From positions 1-6,621 of the forward strand of contig CAYOWC010000279.1 of the NCBI GenBank assembly GCA_964407525.1: 6,621 nucleotides of DNA, read 5' to 3'. Source of the stretch: DUZB01 sp964407525 (GTDB lineage Bacteria; Desulfobacterota; DSM-4660; Desulfatiglandales; Desulfatiglandaceae). The notes under the pieces were generated by a model. The model saw only the letters and a program-made list of their open reading frames with translations. It was not told the origin of the DNA and did no database searches. Positions 1-6,337 of this stretch are shown here, in pieces (position 1 is the stretch's first letter; each line of letters starts with the position of its first letter). The position numbers were made by a program, and so were the translations under genes.

Positions 1-1169
1 GTATAACCGCCAATTTCCGTGAGAACTTCGTCAGTATGTTCTCCCAGGTCCGGGGAAGCACTGGTTGTACCGGCGGAGTTTTCACTGAAATGCGCCGTGT
101 ATCCCGGGATCTTCACCTGTCCGAGGGTGGGGTGATCAAAATCAACGAGATAGCCATTCTCCATCACCTGGGGGTCTTTGTCCAAATCGTTTACGGTCTG
201 CACGCCACAACAGAGAAGATCGTATTCACCGAACGCCTGCAGCCAGACGTCCCTGGTCCGGGTAAGGAAAACGGCATCTAAAACGGATACGAGTTCTTCG
301 GCATTCTCCCACCTTCGGTCGTCCGTATCAAAACGAGGATCCTTTTCGAGTTCCGGATGTTCCAGTGCCAGGCAAAAGGACCTCCAATAACGCGCCGGCG
401 GCGTAAGGGTCATCATGATCCAGAGATCATCTTTACACTGGTAATAATTTCGCATGGCCTGCTCGGTCTTGCGCCGGTGCCTGGGGACTTCCCCTCCTGT
501 AAGCTGGGCTATCAACACATTGAAATAGAGCAGGGACATGGCAGACCCCAGGATGGAGGCATCGATTTTCTGGCCTTTTCCCGTTCGCTCCCTCACATAG
601 AGCGCGGTCAGGATGTGCTGGCTGACCATGATCGCAGTAGCCTGATCAATAATGCCGAATTGACAAACTTCGGGAGGGGAATCCGCCTCCCCCATGGAAT
701 ACATGAACCCCGACCTGGCTTGTCCCAGGTAGTCAAACCCACCTCTATCCTTTTCCGGACCTTTCGGCCCGAAGGCGGAAACCGAAGCATAGATCAGTTT
801 CGGGTTTATTTCCCTGAGAAGAGAATAGGTCATCTTTAACCTATCCAATGCCTTCGGGCGCATATTGGTAAGGAACACATCCGATTGAGCAACAAGCCGA
901 TGCAGAATTTCGTTCCCTTTTTCGGTTTTCAAATCAACCGTGACGCTTTTTTTGTTCCGGTTTGCTCCTTCGAAAAACAACGACCTGTCGCCGGCAATAT
1001 GAAGCGGAACACCCCCTACCCTCCATAAACGCCTCATGGGATCACCCACTTCAGGTTGTTCTATCTTGATCACCTCCGCTCCCAGATCGCCTAATATGGC
1101 AAGCCCCCCAGGACCTGCGTGGTATATGCCGCAATCCAGTGCACGAACACCTTCGAGGGGTCTATCCAT
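1..1169 (-). CDS. CaiB/BaiF family III CoA-transferase (3' end beyond the window)
   Basis: Family III CoA-transferases move CoA between acyl-CoA and a free carboxylic acid in the cytoplasm; the acids used here cannot be read from sequence. The frame is open from ATG at 1169-1167 to the left edge, 389 codons with no stop. It begins MDRPLEGVRALDCG and keeps the family's N-terminal pattern (AILGDLGAEVIKIEQP, residues 24-39; GDPMRR, 42-47; NRNKKSVTVDLK, 70-81). The segment FGIIDQATAI (171-180), followed by LYVRERTGKGQ, places Asp175 where the family's catalytic Asp (Asp169 in formyl-CoA transferase) lies. The tail PDLGEHTDEVL is the usual C-terminal motif, so only about 5-20 residues are likely missing. 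The start overlaps the symporter stop by 8 nt and has a good Shine-Dalgarno, implying translational coupling. Family assignment is secure; substrate is unknown. Confidence 0.93.
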   Translation of the reverse strand, partial: MDRPLEGVRALDCGIYHAGPGGLAILGDLGAEVIKIEQPEVGDPMRRLWRVGGVPLHIAGDRSLFFEGANRNKKSVTVDLKTEKGNEILHRLVAQSDVFLTNMRPKALDRLKMTYSLLREINPKLIYASVSAFGPKGPEKDRGGFDYLGQARSGFMYSMGEADSPPEVCQFGIIDQATAIMVSQHILTALYVRERTGKGQKIDASILGSAMSLLYFNVLIAQLTGGEVPRHRRKTEQAMRNYYQCKDDLWIMMTLTPPARYWRSFCLALEHPELEKDPRFDTDDRRWENAEELVSVLDAVFLTRTRDVWLQAFGEYDLLCCGVQTVNDLDKDPQVMENGYLVDFDHPTLGQVKIPGYTAHFSENSAGTTSASPDLGEHTDEVLTEIGGY

Positions 1170-2607
1170 TACGTGTTTCTCCTATTTTGTAGTTTGTCCC
1201 GCTTATCCTGCTCACGAGGAGCAAAACTACTGCAGACAGGACAACGGGCAAAATACTCAAGTAATGAGTGCCCAGAATATTTCCAAGAAACTGTTGGCCA
1301 TGTTCGGTGAGGATTTCTTTCATAACCACGCCTCCCTGTACTTTACCAAGGATGGCCGTTCCACCTCCGATAATGATGGCCCATAATCCACCCCTCGGAG
1401 TGATCCTGATCCGTCCCTTGAAAAACGTTGCAAGCGTTGGAACCACCACTCCTCCCACAAAAACGGTATAGCCAAGGAGCAACGATGAAATAATACCCTG
1501 CTGCCGACTGGCAATCCCCCAGGCTATGACCCCCAGAACAAGTACGGTAATGCGGGTGATTCGGAGATGCTTTTCCGGCCCGGTTTTCAGGATGGGCCGG
1601 ATGACGTTCAGGGTCAGAATCGTGGAGGCGGAAATCAGACAGGTATCAGCCGAAGACATGACGGCGCCTAAAAATCCGGCGACGATCAACCCCTTCAGGC
1701 CTATGGGAATGATAACATCCAATGTGTGTGGAAGAGCGGCTTCGGGTGCAATATCCGGGAACCTGGCCTTGACCAGGAGACCGAAAAAGGCTAGCAGCAG
1801 GGAGAGAGGCACAACGATGGCGGCAGCACCCAAGGTCGCTTTTGAAGCAGAGCGGTGATCCTTCGCACACAGGATTCTTGAATAGATATCCGGCCCCACG
1901 AGGTAGGGAAGCCCTACTATAAGGGGATAGAAGACAAGCAGATCATACCATCCGAATGCTGAAGAGACAGGAAAATTCCAGTACCCTGCAGGGACCTCCT
2001 TCCAAAACACTGCGTAAAGATTTTCGGAAAGCAGCAGAAAAAGAAGAGCCAGAAGAAGTCCGCCCACAAAGAGCAATAACTGCCACCTATCGGTCCTGAT
2101 CACCGAAAGCTGGCCTCCCCAGAACGTATACAGGGTAAAAACAATGGCCACGATCAGTAAGGACCAGCCAAAATCCACCGGGAAAAGACCCGACACTAAT
2201 CGCGCACCCGCAATGAGCTGGGCCGAAATCACTCCGCACCACGCGATGGCAATCATCAGCCCCGCAGGGACCGCCACACTTTCTCCATAGGATTTTTTCA
2301 GGATATCGGGCAGGGTATAGACGTCCGAAGAACGGATTCGTGAAGCCAGAAAAAAACCTAAGGGGATGAGGGCAACCCCCCCCATCAGGGACCACCACGC
2401 ACCGGTCAGTCCCCTCGAATACCCTAATCCGATGATCCCCATGGTCGAAGAAGCGCCAAAGATCGTAGCCGTAAGAGACAGGGTTATGCGTCCGGCAGAA
2501 TATTTCCGTTCCGCCACCCAGTAGGCGTCAGCACTTTGGTGACGACTTTTCCAACCGAAAAACAGCATCACCAAAAAATAGGTGGCAATCAATATTAAAT
2601 CTATCAC
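1162..2607 (-). CDS. Sodium:solute symporter (SSS family), substrate unknown
   Basis: An inner-membrane carrier of the SSS family (LeuT fold), expected to import a solute with Na+. The protein has 481 residues, in the usual family range, and is almost entirely hydrophobic helices, about 13, starting with LILIATYFLVMLFFGW. Family marks include GASSTMGIIGLGYSRGLTGAWW (51-72, shown here in part by its Gly-rich core), GPDIYSRILCAKD (238-250) and GFLGAVMSSADTCLISAST (311-329). In the last, Ala315, Ser318 and Ser319 match the TM8 residues of the Na2 sodium site in vSGLT, so Na+ coupling is likely. The start is GTG (2607-2605), forming GTGA with the nagZ stop, a 4-nt overlap. SSS substrates include sugars, sialic acid, amino acids, pantothenate and carboxylates; none can be chosen here. 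Position between nagZ and a CoA-transferase allows either an amino sugar or an organic acid. Confidence 0.92.
   Translation of the reverse strand: MIDLILIATYFLVMLFFGWKSRHQSADAYWVAERKYSAGRITLSLTATIFGASSTMGIIGLGYSRGLTGAWWSLMGGVALIPLGFFLASRIRSSDVYTLPDILKKSYGESVAVPAGLMIAIAWCGVISAQLIAGARLVSGLFPVDFGWSLLIVAIVFTLYTFWGGQLSVIRTDRWQLLLFVGGLLLALLFLLLSENLYAVFWKEVPAGYWNFPVSSAFGWYDLLVFYPLIVGLPYLVGPDIYSRILCAKDHRSASKATLGAAAIVVPLSLLLAFFGLLVKARFPDIAPEAALPHTLDVIIPIGLKGLIVAGFLGAVMSSADTCLISASTILTLNVIRPILKTGPEKHLRITRITVLVLGVIAWGIASRQQGIISSLLLGYTVFVGGVVVPTLATFFKGRIRITPRGGLWAIIIGGGTAILGKVQGGVVMKEILTEHGQQFLGNILGTHYLSILPVVLSAVVLLLVSRISGTNYKIGETRNG
1179..1183 (-). promoter_or_regulatory. Ribosome binding site of the CoA-transferase
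   Basis: AGGAG on the minus strand lies 9 nt upstream of the ATG at 1169, inside the last codons of the symporter gene. It supports this start and the 8-nt overlap with the upstream gene. Confidence 0.7.
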
Positions 2608-3707
2608 GTCTGGGCTCCAGATAAAATTTGGCTTTCAGATCCGCGGCTAAAATAGTCACGAACCGCTGCAAGGGAAATCTCATGAAAAGGCAAGAGAACC
2701 TTTGACTTCAAATCCAGGATACGACCCGCCGATTCCCGCAATCTTTTCCGTACCCACTCTTCCTCCCGCACTCTGCTCCTCAAAACACCCATGCTTTCCA
2801 GCACCAAATCCTGATCTTCACAGATCAGCAGAATATCCGCGCCGGCCTCAAAGGCCGAAAAAACGCCTTCTTTTCCACCTCTTTCCTTTTGAATGGCTCC
2901 CATCTCCATGTCATCAGTAATGATAAGTCCATTGAAGTGCAGTCTATTCCTCAGAAGGCCCCCCAGGATTTCTGCAGACAGAGTCCCCGGGTTTATGGAA
3001 TCCAGGGAGGAGTACACGGCATGGGAGGTCATGATGCCCATCACTCCTTCCTCAATGGCCCCTTGAAACGGAAGAAGATCGACACTCTCTATCTCTGCCT
3101 TTTCCGCTTTGATACTGAGCAGATCTTTGTGGGGATCAAGTGCAGCCATGCCGAGACCGGGAAAATGTTTGGCCACGGAAATAATGCCGCCGTCCTGGAG
3201 GGTTTTAATCACAATGCGGCCAATCCAGGACACCATTTCGGGATCGTTTCCAAAGGTTCGACCGTCCAAATACCTTTCCGGAATTCCCCTCGGCACATCC
3301 AGAACGGGCGCCATATCCATATTCAGACCGACCAGCCTCATCTCCATGGCCGTGGTTTTTCCAAACTCGGTAGCCCGAGCCGCCGGATCCGGGTCATCGC
3401 CCATTGCCGTGTTGCCCGGAAAAACGGTAAACGGTTCCCTGAGACGGGCGACTCGCCCGCCTTCCTGGTCCACCCCAATAAAAAGGGGCATCCCCTGATG
3501 CTTCATGGCAACCCGCTGAAGATCCCTGCAAAGGGTAGCCACCTGTATGGGATCTTCTATATTTCTGGCAAAAAGGATGATACCCCCGAGCCCATTTTCA
3601 GCAATCAGGGTTTCGGTTGCAGTATCCAGACCAGGCCCGGGCATCCCAGACATGAAAACAGGGCCGGTCCCGAGCCCGGTCTCGGAATATTCAAAAGAAA
3701 AAGACAT
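2604..3707 (-). CDS. nagZ: Beta-N-acetylhexosaminidase NagZ (glycoside hydrolase family 3)
   Basis: NagZ removes the non-reducing GlcNAc from GlcNAc-(anhydro)MurNAc muropeptides in peptidoglycan recycling. The 367-residue protein has the GH3 barrel and no signal peptide, so it should be cytoplasmic as in Gram-negatives. Visible motifs: GIILFARNI (42-50), IGVDQEGGRVARL (77-89), DGRTFGNDPEMV (148-159), KHFPGLGMAALDPH (180-193) and GLIITDDMEMGAI (260-272). The KHFPG...D-x-H loop is diagnostic for NagZ-type enzymes; Asp191-His193 are the expected acid/base dyad and Asp265 the nucleophile. Pro replaces the usual Ser/Thr between the dyad residues. The ATG has a strong AGGAGGAG 9 nt upstream. It is first gene of the minus-strand operon and overlaps the symporter by 4 nt. 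It is divergent from the murU-amgK-like pair, which fits the recycling role. The tail from about residue 335 is less conserved in my reading. Confidence 0.93.
   Translation of the reverse strand: MSFSFEYSETGLGTGPVFMSGMPGPGLDTATETLIAENGLGGIILFARNIEDPIQVATLCRDLQRVAMKHQGMPLFIGVDQEGGRVARLREPFTVFPGNTAMGDDPDPAARATEFGKTTAMEMRLVGLNMDMAPVLDVPRGIPERYLDGRTFGNDPEMVSWIGRIVIKTLQDGGIISVAKHFPGLGMAALDPHKDLLSIKAEKAEIESVDLLPFQGAIEEGVMGIMTSHAVYSSLDSINPGTLSAEILGGLLRNRLHFNGLIITDDMEMGAIQKERGGKEGVFSAFEAGADILLICEDQDLVLESMGVLRSRVREEEWVRKRLRESAGRILDLKSKVLLPFHEISLAAVRDYFSRGSESQILSGAQT
2615..2618 (-). promoter_or_regulatory. Ribosome binding site deciding the symporter GTG start
   Basis: GGAG on the minus strand sits 7 nt before the GTG at 2607, inside the end of nagZ. 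With the N-terminal helix beginning at once (MIDLILIATYFLV), it supports GTG as the true start and coupling through the overlapping GTGA. Confidence 0.65.
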
Positions 3708-3716
3708 TCTGCGAAG

Positions 3717-3724
3717 CTCCTCCT
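3717..3724 (-). promoter_or_regulatory. Ribosome binding site of nagZ
   Basis: AGGAGGAG on the minus strand, 9 nt from the ATG at 3707. It is the strongest Shine-Dalgarno in the window and fixes the nagZ start. Confidence 0.75.
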
Positions 3725-3756
3725 ACATCTGCCGTTAGATTCTTACGCGTCCAATG

Positions 3757-3773
3757 TGAGAGTTTATCTCTCA
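3757..3773. promoter_or_regulatory. Small palindrome in the nagZ upstream region (possible operator)
   Basis: TGAGAG-TTTAT-CTCTCA is a perfect 6-bp inverted repeat with a 5-nt centre, 50 nt upstream of the nagZ ATG. It could be a dimeric repressor site for the nagZ operon or a hairpin in its leader. No regulator gene is in the window, and a 6-bp palindrome can occur by chance, so its function is unproven. Confidence 0.3.
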
Positions 3774-3818
3774 GAAGTGCTGTAACCCCTTTTGGATACG
3801 TATAGTTCCCGTGAAACT

Positions 3819-3890
3819 GGAAATTAGAAATTTGAAATTAGAGGGAGAAGGATTTGATGCATCCGATCTAATTTCCAATTTCCAATTTCA
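3819..3890. repeat. Imperfect inverted repeat built of 7-bp A/T-rich units
   Basis: Arms at 3819-3842 and 3867-3890 are inverted copies matching at 21 of 24 positions, with a 24-nt centre. Each arm is itself three tandem heptamers (AAATTAG, AAATTTG, AAATTAG on the left; ATTTCCA, ATTTCCA, ATTTCAA on the right). It lies between the divergent nagZ and murU-like genes. It resembles the short dispersed repeats found between genes in many bacterial genomes; it is not a CRISPR, as there are no unique spacers. It contains no gene. Confidence 0.75.
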
Positions 3891-3915
3891 AATATCTTTG
3901 CCTAGGTTTTATGAT
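3887..3915 (+). promoter_or_regulatory. Possible promoter of the murU-like gene
   Basis: TTCAAA (3887-3892) and TATGAT (3910-3915) are 17 bp apart, a fair sigma70-type match. The -35 box would overlap the right arm of the inverted repeat. Transcription would start near 3922, giving a leader of about 54 nt before the ATG at 3976 and excluding the upstream TTG at 3922 as start. TTGACG (3915-3920) with TACATA (3938-3943) is a weaker alternative. Confidence 0.3.
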
Positions 3916-3975
3916 TGACGATTGCCCACTGAAAAGGTACATATCTCTTCATCTTTTAACACAAAATGGAACAGC

Positions 3976-4878
3976 ATGAAAGCAATGATCCTTGCGGCAG
4001 GCCTTGGCACAAGACTTCAGCCGCTCACCCTGAAAATGCCTAAACCACTCCTGCCCGTTGCAAACAGGCCCGTAATTGACAGATTACTGGAATATCTGAA
4101 AAATTTCGGTGTCACTGACGTGGTTATTAATGCACACCACCTGCATGAAATGGTGGTTTCCTATCTCAGCAATGGAAGGTCCTCAGGCCTTGGAATTCAG
4201 GTGCGGGTGGAACCCGAAATCCTTGGTACGGGGGGCGGGATAAAAAACAGTGAGGATTTCTGGGATGAAGATCCTTTTATAGTTATAAACGGAGATATCC
4301 TGACAGACATCGATCTTGAACCAGCGCTTGAGGCCCATAAGAGCGAGGGGAATCTCGTAACCATGATCCTTCACGATCACCAGCCATTCAACCAGGTCGG
4401 TATGGATGCACGGGGGAACATCGAAAGAATAAGTTCCCGTATCCTTCCCGATGCCCTTGCCTTTACGGGGATACATATCCTGGAAAAAGAGGTCCTGTCA
4501 CATATCTCGCCCGGCCGTTTTTCCTGCATTTTAGAGTGCTACAGGAAGTTGATTCATGACGGAAGACATGTCAGGGGATACGTGAGCAAAGGACATTATT
4601 GGAGGGATATGGGAACCGTGGAGAATTATCTCCTTGCAAACAGGGAAAATATAAGGGCACTACCTTTTCTGGCCGGTCGAGGCTGCCACATAGCACGGGA
4701 AGCCCAAATCAAAGACTGTTCGGTCATAGGGAACAGAACCACAATAGAAAAAGGAGCCGAGATTACAGGGTCTGTTCTCTGGGATGATGTCAAAATTAAA
4801 CAGGGCGTACGCGTTATCGACAGCATTGTAACCTCAGGGAAGGAAGTATCCCATGACATCGAATCCTCCATCTTATAA
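3976..4878 (+). CDS. Sugar-1-phosphate nucleotidyltransferase, MurU-like, with hexapeptide-type tail
   Basis: Cytoplasmic enzyme that joins an NTP and a sugar-1-phosphate to give an NDP-sugar and pyrophosphate. The N-terminal NTP-transferase domain (about 1-225 of 300) shows MKAMILAAGLGTRLQPLT (1-18, nucleotide loop), PKPLLPVANRPVI (22-34), EILGTGGGI (81-89), VINGD (103-107, metal Asp) and YWRDMGT (208-214, second metal Asp). This order, with GTGGGI and the short insert-free core, resembles MurU (MurNAc-1-P uridylyltransferase). Residues about 235-300 carry hexapeptide-like turns (CSVIGNRTTIEKGAEI), a short left-handed beta-helix not present in the ~223-residue Pseudomonas MurU. I chose ATG 3976 because the glycine-rich loop then starts at residue 6, as in the family, with a weak GGA upstream; the frame also opens at TTG 3922, without a Shine-Dalgarno. 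The amgK-like gene downstream supports MurU. A mannose-1-P guanylyltransferase or glucose-1-P enzyme remains possible. Confidence 0.85.
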   Translation: MKAMILAAGLGTRLQPLTLKMPKPLLPVANRPVIDRLLEYLKNFGVTDVVINAHHLHEMVVSYLSNGRSSGLGIQVRVEPEILGTGGGIKNSEDFWDEDPFIVINGDILTDIDLEPALEAHKSEGNLVTMILHDHQPFNQVGMDARGNIERISSRILPDALAFTGIHILEKEVLSHISPGRFSCILECYRKLIHDGRHVRGYVSKGHYWRDMGTVENYLLANRENIRALPFLAGRGCHIAREAQIKDCSVIGNRTTIEKGAEITGSVLWDDVKIKQGVRVIDSIVTSGKEVSHDIESSIL

Positions 4879-4880
4879 AA

Positions 4881-4913
4881 CCGGCACCCAAGAAACCCCC
4901 GACCTGGAGCCGG
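4881..4913 (+). other. Hairpin just after the murU-like stop
   Basis: CCGGC (4881-4885) can pair with GCCGG (4909-4913), with a further CCA/TGG inside. No T-run follows, so it is not a standard intrinsic terminator. It may protect the 3' end or be chance. Confidence 0.25.
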
Positions 4914-4985
4914 GTGTAAATCGCAGCCGTTGATAAAAGAGGTGGCTCATCGGATTAGCGTGAAGAAACCCTTTTTCCGGAACAG

Positions 4986-5127
4986 GGGTGTCAGGTTTCG
5001 GGTGTCAGGTTTCAGTACCTGCTACTCCTACTTTCTGGTTATAATGAGAATAACTATTTGTTATTACGTTGACTATGAATGCAGCCCGGTTTTTCCCCGA
5101 CACCTGACACCTGACACCTGACACCTA
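4986..5127. repeat. Inverted pair of 7-bp repeat arrays (GTGTCAGG type)
   Basis: The left array (4986-5013) is four heptamers, GGGTGTC-AGGTTTC twice. The right array (5100-5127) is four heptamers, ACACCTG three times then ACACCTA. The right array's complement matches the left over about 27 nt with 3 mismatches, so the two can pair across an 86-nt loop. The loop holds a smaller perfect hairpin (AATAAC-TATTT-GTTATT, 5049-5065) and a lone TATAAT (5040-5045) without a convincing -35. The structure fills most of the 281-nt gap between the murU-like and amgK-like genes and contains no supportable gene. It is likely a dispersed intergenic repeat. Confidence 0.78.
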
Positions 5128-5159
5128 AGAGCCGTAACATAAGTAGGCCAGAAACAGCC

Positions 5160-6212
5160 ATGGATATCTCATCAACCAACAGTTTTGATTCACACTCTCT
5201 GGAACAATTCGTCCTGGACTTTCTCCACGAAAAGGAGACACCAGCCCACGACCCCGTTTTCAAATTGCTTCAAGGGGATGGATCAAAGAGAACTTTCTGG
5301 CGCGTTTTAATATTCTCTCCAGACAGGTCCCTTATTGCCATGGCCAATCCCGCCATTGACGCACCTTCCATCGCCGAAAACAATGCCTATCTGCGGATCG
5401 GAGAGCATCTTCGCGCAAAAGGGATACCAATCCCTGAGATTTACCATTTCGACCTTCAAAAAGGATGGTTCCTTATGGAAGATATGGGGAAAATCAGCTT
5501 GCAGGATTACGCATTGTCAACGAATAATCCCATGCCCGCCTACAAAAAGGTCTTGAGGAACCTCATCTCTCTTCAGATCAAGGGGGCCGAGGGCTTTCAG
5601 ACCCGCTGGTGTTGCCAGACAGAGAGATATGACCGAAAAGTTATGCTCCAGTATGAAGCAAATTACTTCACAAGGGCCTTTCTTCACGGTTATCTCCACC
5701 TGAAAAATGAATGCCCTGAACTCAATCCGTCTTTCGAATATCTTGCAGAGACCGCTTCCAAATCCGACAATTCCTTTTTCATGCACAGAGATTTTCAATC
5801 AAGAAACATCATGATATCAGGAGATGAAATAGGTATTATTGACTGGCAGGGTGGACGATTCGGTCCGTTGGGCTATGATCTTGCATCCCTCATCATTGAT
5901 CCATACACCGACCTCCCCTCTAACAGACGAAAAGAAATACTTGATGAATACCTGCGTCTTCTCGATGAACGCAGACCCGATTTATCTGATTCTTTCATGG
6001 GGCATTTTTATCCTCTCGCAGTTCTCAGAAATCTTCAGATTTTAGGTGCCTTTTCCTTCCTTTCGAAGGTCATGGGCAAGACCTATTTTGAAGCCTACAT
6101 CCCTTTGGCCGTGAAAAGGCTCCGGGAACTGCTGGGAGAAATTTCCAACACAAAAATTTCTCCCCTTGGAGAACTGATGGAAGACGTCGAAATGAACCTG
6201 ATCACTCAATAA
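5160..6212 (+). CDS. AmgK-like N-acetylmuramate/N-acetylglucosamine 1-kinase (aminoglycoside phosphotransferase fold)
   Basis: Probable cytoplasmic kinase that phosphorylates MurNAc (or GlcNAc) at the anomeric C1, supplying MurU. The 350-residue length is close to that of Pseudomonas AmgK. It has the APH/Ser-Thr-kinase-like fold: N-lobe LLQGDGSKRTFWRV (36-49) matching the family's SADASFRRYFR-type loop, IAENNAYL (71-78) with the likely helix Glu73, and hinge FLMEDMG (104-110). The catalytic loop is FMHRDFQSRNIM (207-218), with Asp211 as base and Asn216 as metal ligand. It is followed by GIIDWQGGRFGPLGYDLASL (225-244), with Asp228 as the second metal ligand and Trp where many members have Phe. 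HRDFQSRN and the GP..YDLASL block are typical of this sugar-kinase group rather than of aminoglycoside resistance enzymes. The ATG at 5160 has no good Shine-Dalgarno (only AGG 13 nt upstream), so the exact start is less sure. Neighbours nagZ and murU-like support the role. Confidence 0.85.
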   Translation: MDISSTNSFDSHSLEQFVLDFLHEKETPAHDPVFKLLQGDGSKRTFWRVLIFSPDRSLIAMANPAIDAPSIAENNAYLRIGEHLRAKGIPIPEIYHFDLQKGWFLMEDMGKISLQDYALSTNNPMPAYKKVLRNLISLQIKGAEGFQTRWCCQTERYDRKVMLQYEANYFTRAFLHGYLHLKNECPELNPSFEYLAETASKSDNSFFMHRDFQSRNIMISGDEIGIIDWQGGRFGPLGYDLASLIIDPYTDLPSNRRKEILDEYLRLLDERRPDLSDSFMGHFYPLAVLRNLQILGAFSFLSKVMGKTYFEAYIPLAVKRLRELLGEISNTKISPLGELMEDVEMNLITQ

Positions 6213-6325
6213 AAGTTGCTTTGAAGGCCGTCCGGTGTTATATTTATGTTTGGCTTATCAAACAGGGACACCAAATTATTGCGCATTTGATTCGCCATGA
6301 AAGCACGAACTTTTAACCATCAAGA

Positions 6326-6331
6326 AAGGAG
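6326..6331 (+). promoter_or_regulatory. Ribosome binding site of the ferredoxin
   Basis: AAGGAG, 6 nt before the ATG at 6338, a strong Shine-Dalgarno compared with those of the two plus-strand genes before it. The 125-nt gap from the kinase stop and this strong site suggest separate, high expression. I see no convincing promoter in the gap. Confidence 0.7.
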
Positions 6332-6337
6332 AAAATC

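Noticed and set aside
357..839. 160-residue plus-strand open frame opposite the CoA-transferase
   Set aside because: The minus strand is open through the whole region with strong family III CoA-transferase motifs; the plus frame has none.
1526..1858. 110-residue plus-strand open frame opposite the symporter
   Set aside because: Antisense to the conserved sodium-site helix; no motif or ribosome binding site.
2889..3785. 298-residue open frame on the plus strand opposite nagZ
   Set aside because: It is antisense to a gene with clear GH3 catalytic motifs, has no recognisable domain, and its composition is that of a shadow frame.
3922..3975. Upstream TTG start adding 18 residues to the murU-like protein
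   Set aside because: No Shine-Dalgarno, the added residues do not fit the family, and the likely transcription start is at about the same position.
4930..5121. Small 63-residue plus-strand frame in the murU-amgK gap
   Set aside because: It runs through the repeat arrays, has a TTG start without a ribosome binding site, and no recognisable protein features.
4986..5127. CRISPR array
   Set aside because: Units are 7 bp and contiguous, with no unique spacers of regular length and no cas genes nearby.
5160..6212. Aminoglycoside-resistance phosphotransferase
   Set aside because: The HRDFQSRN and GP-x2-YDLASL blocks and the nagZ/murU-like context point to the AmgK sugar-kinase group instead.
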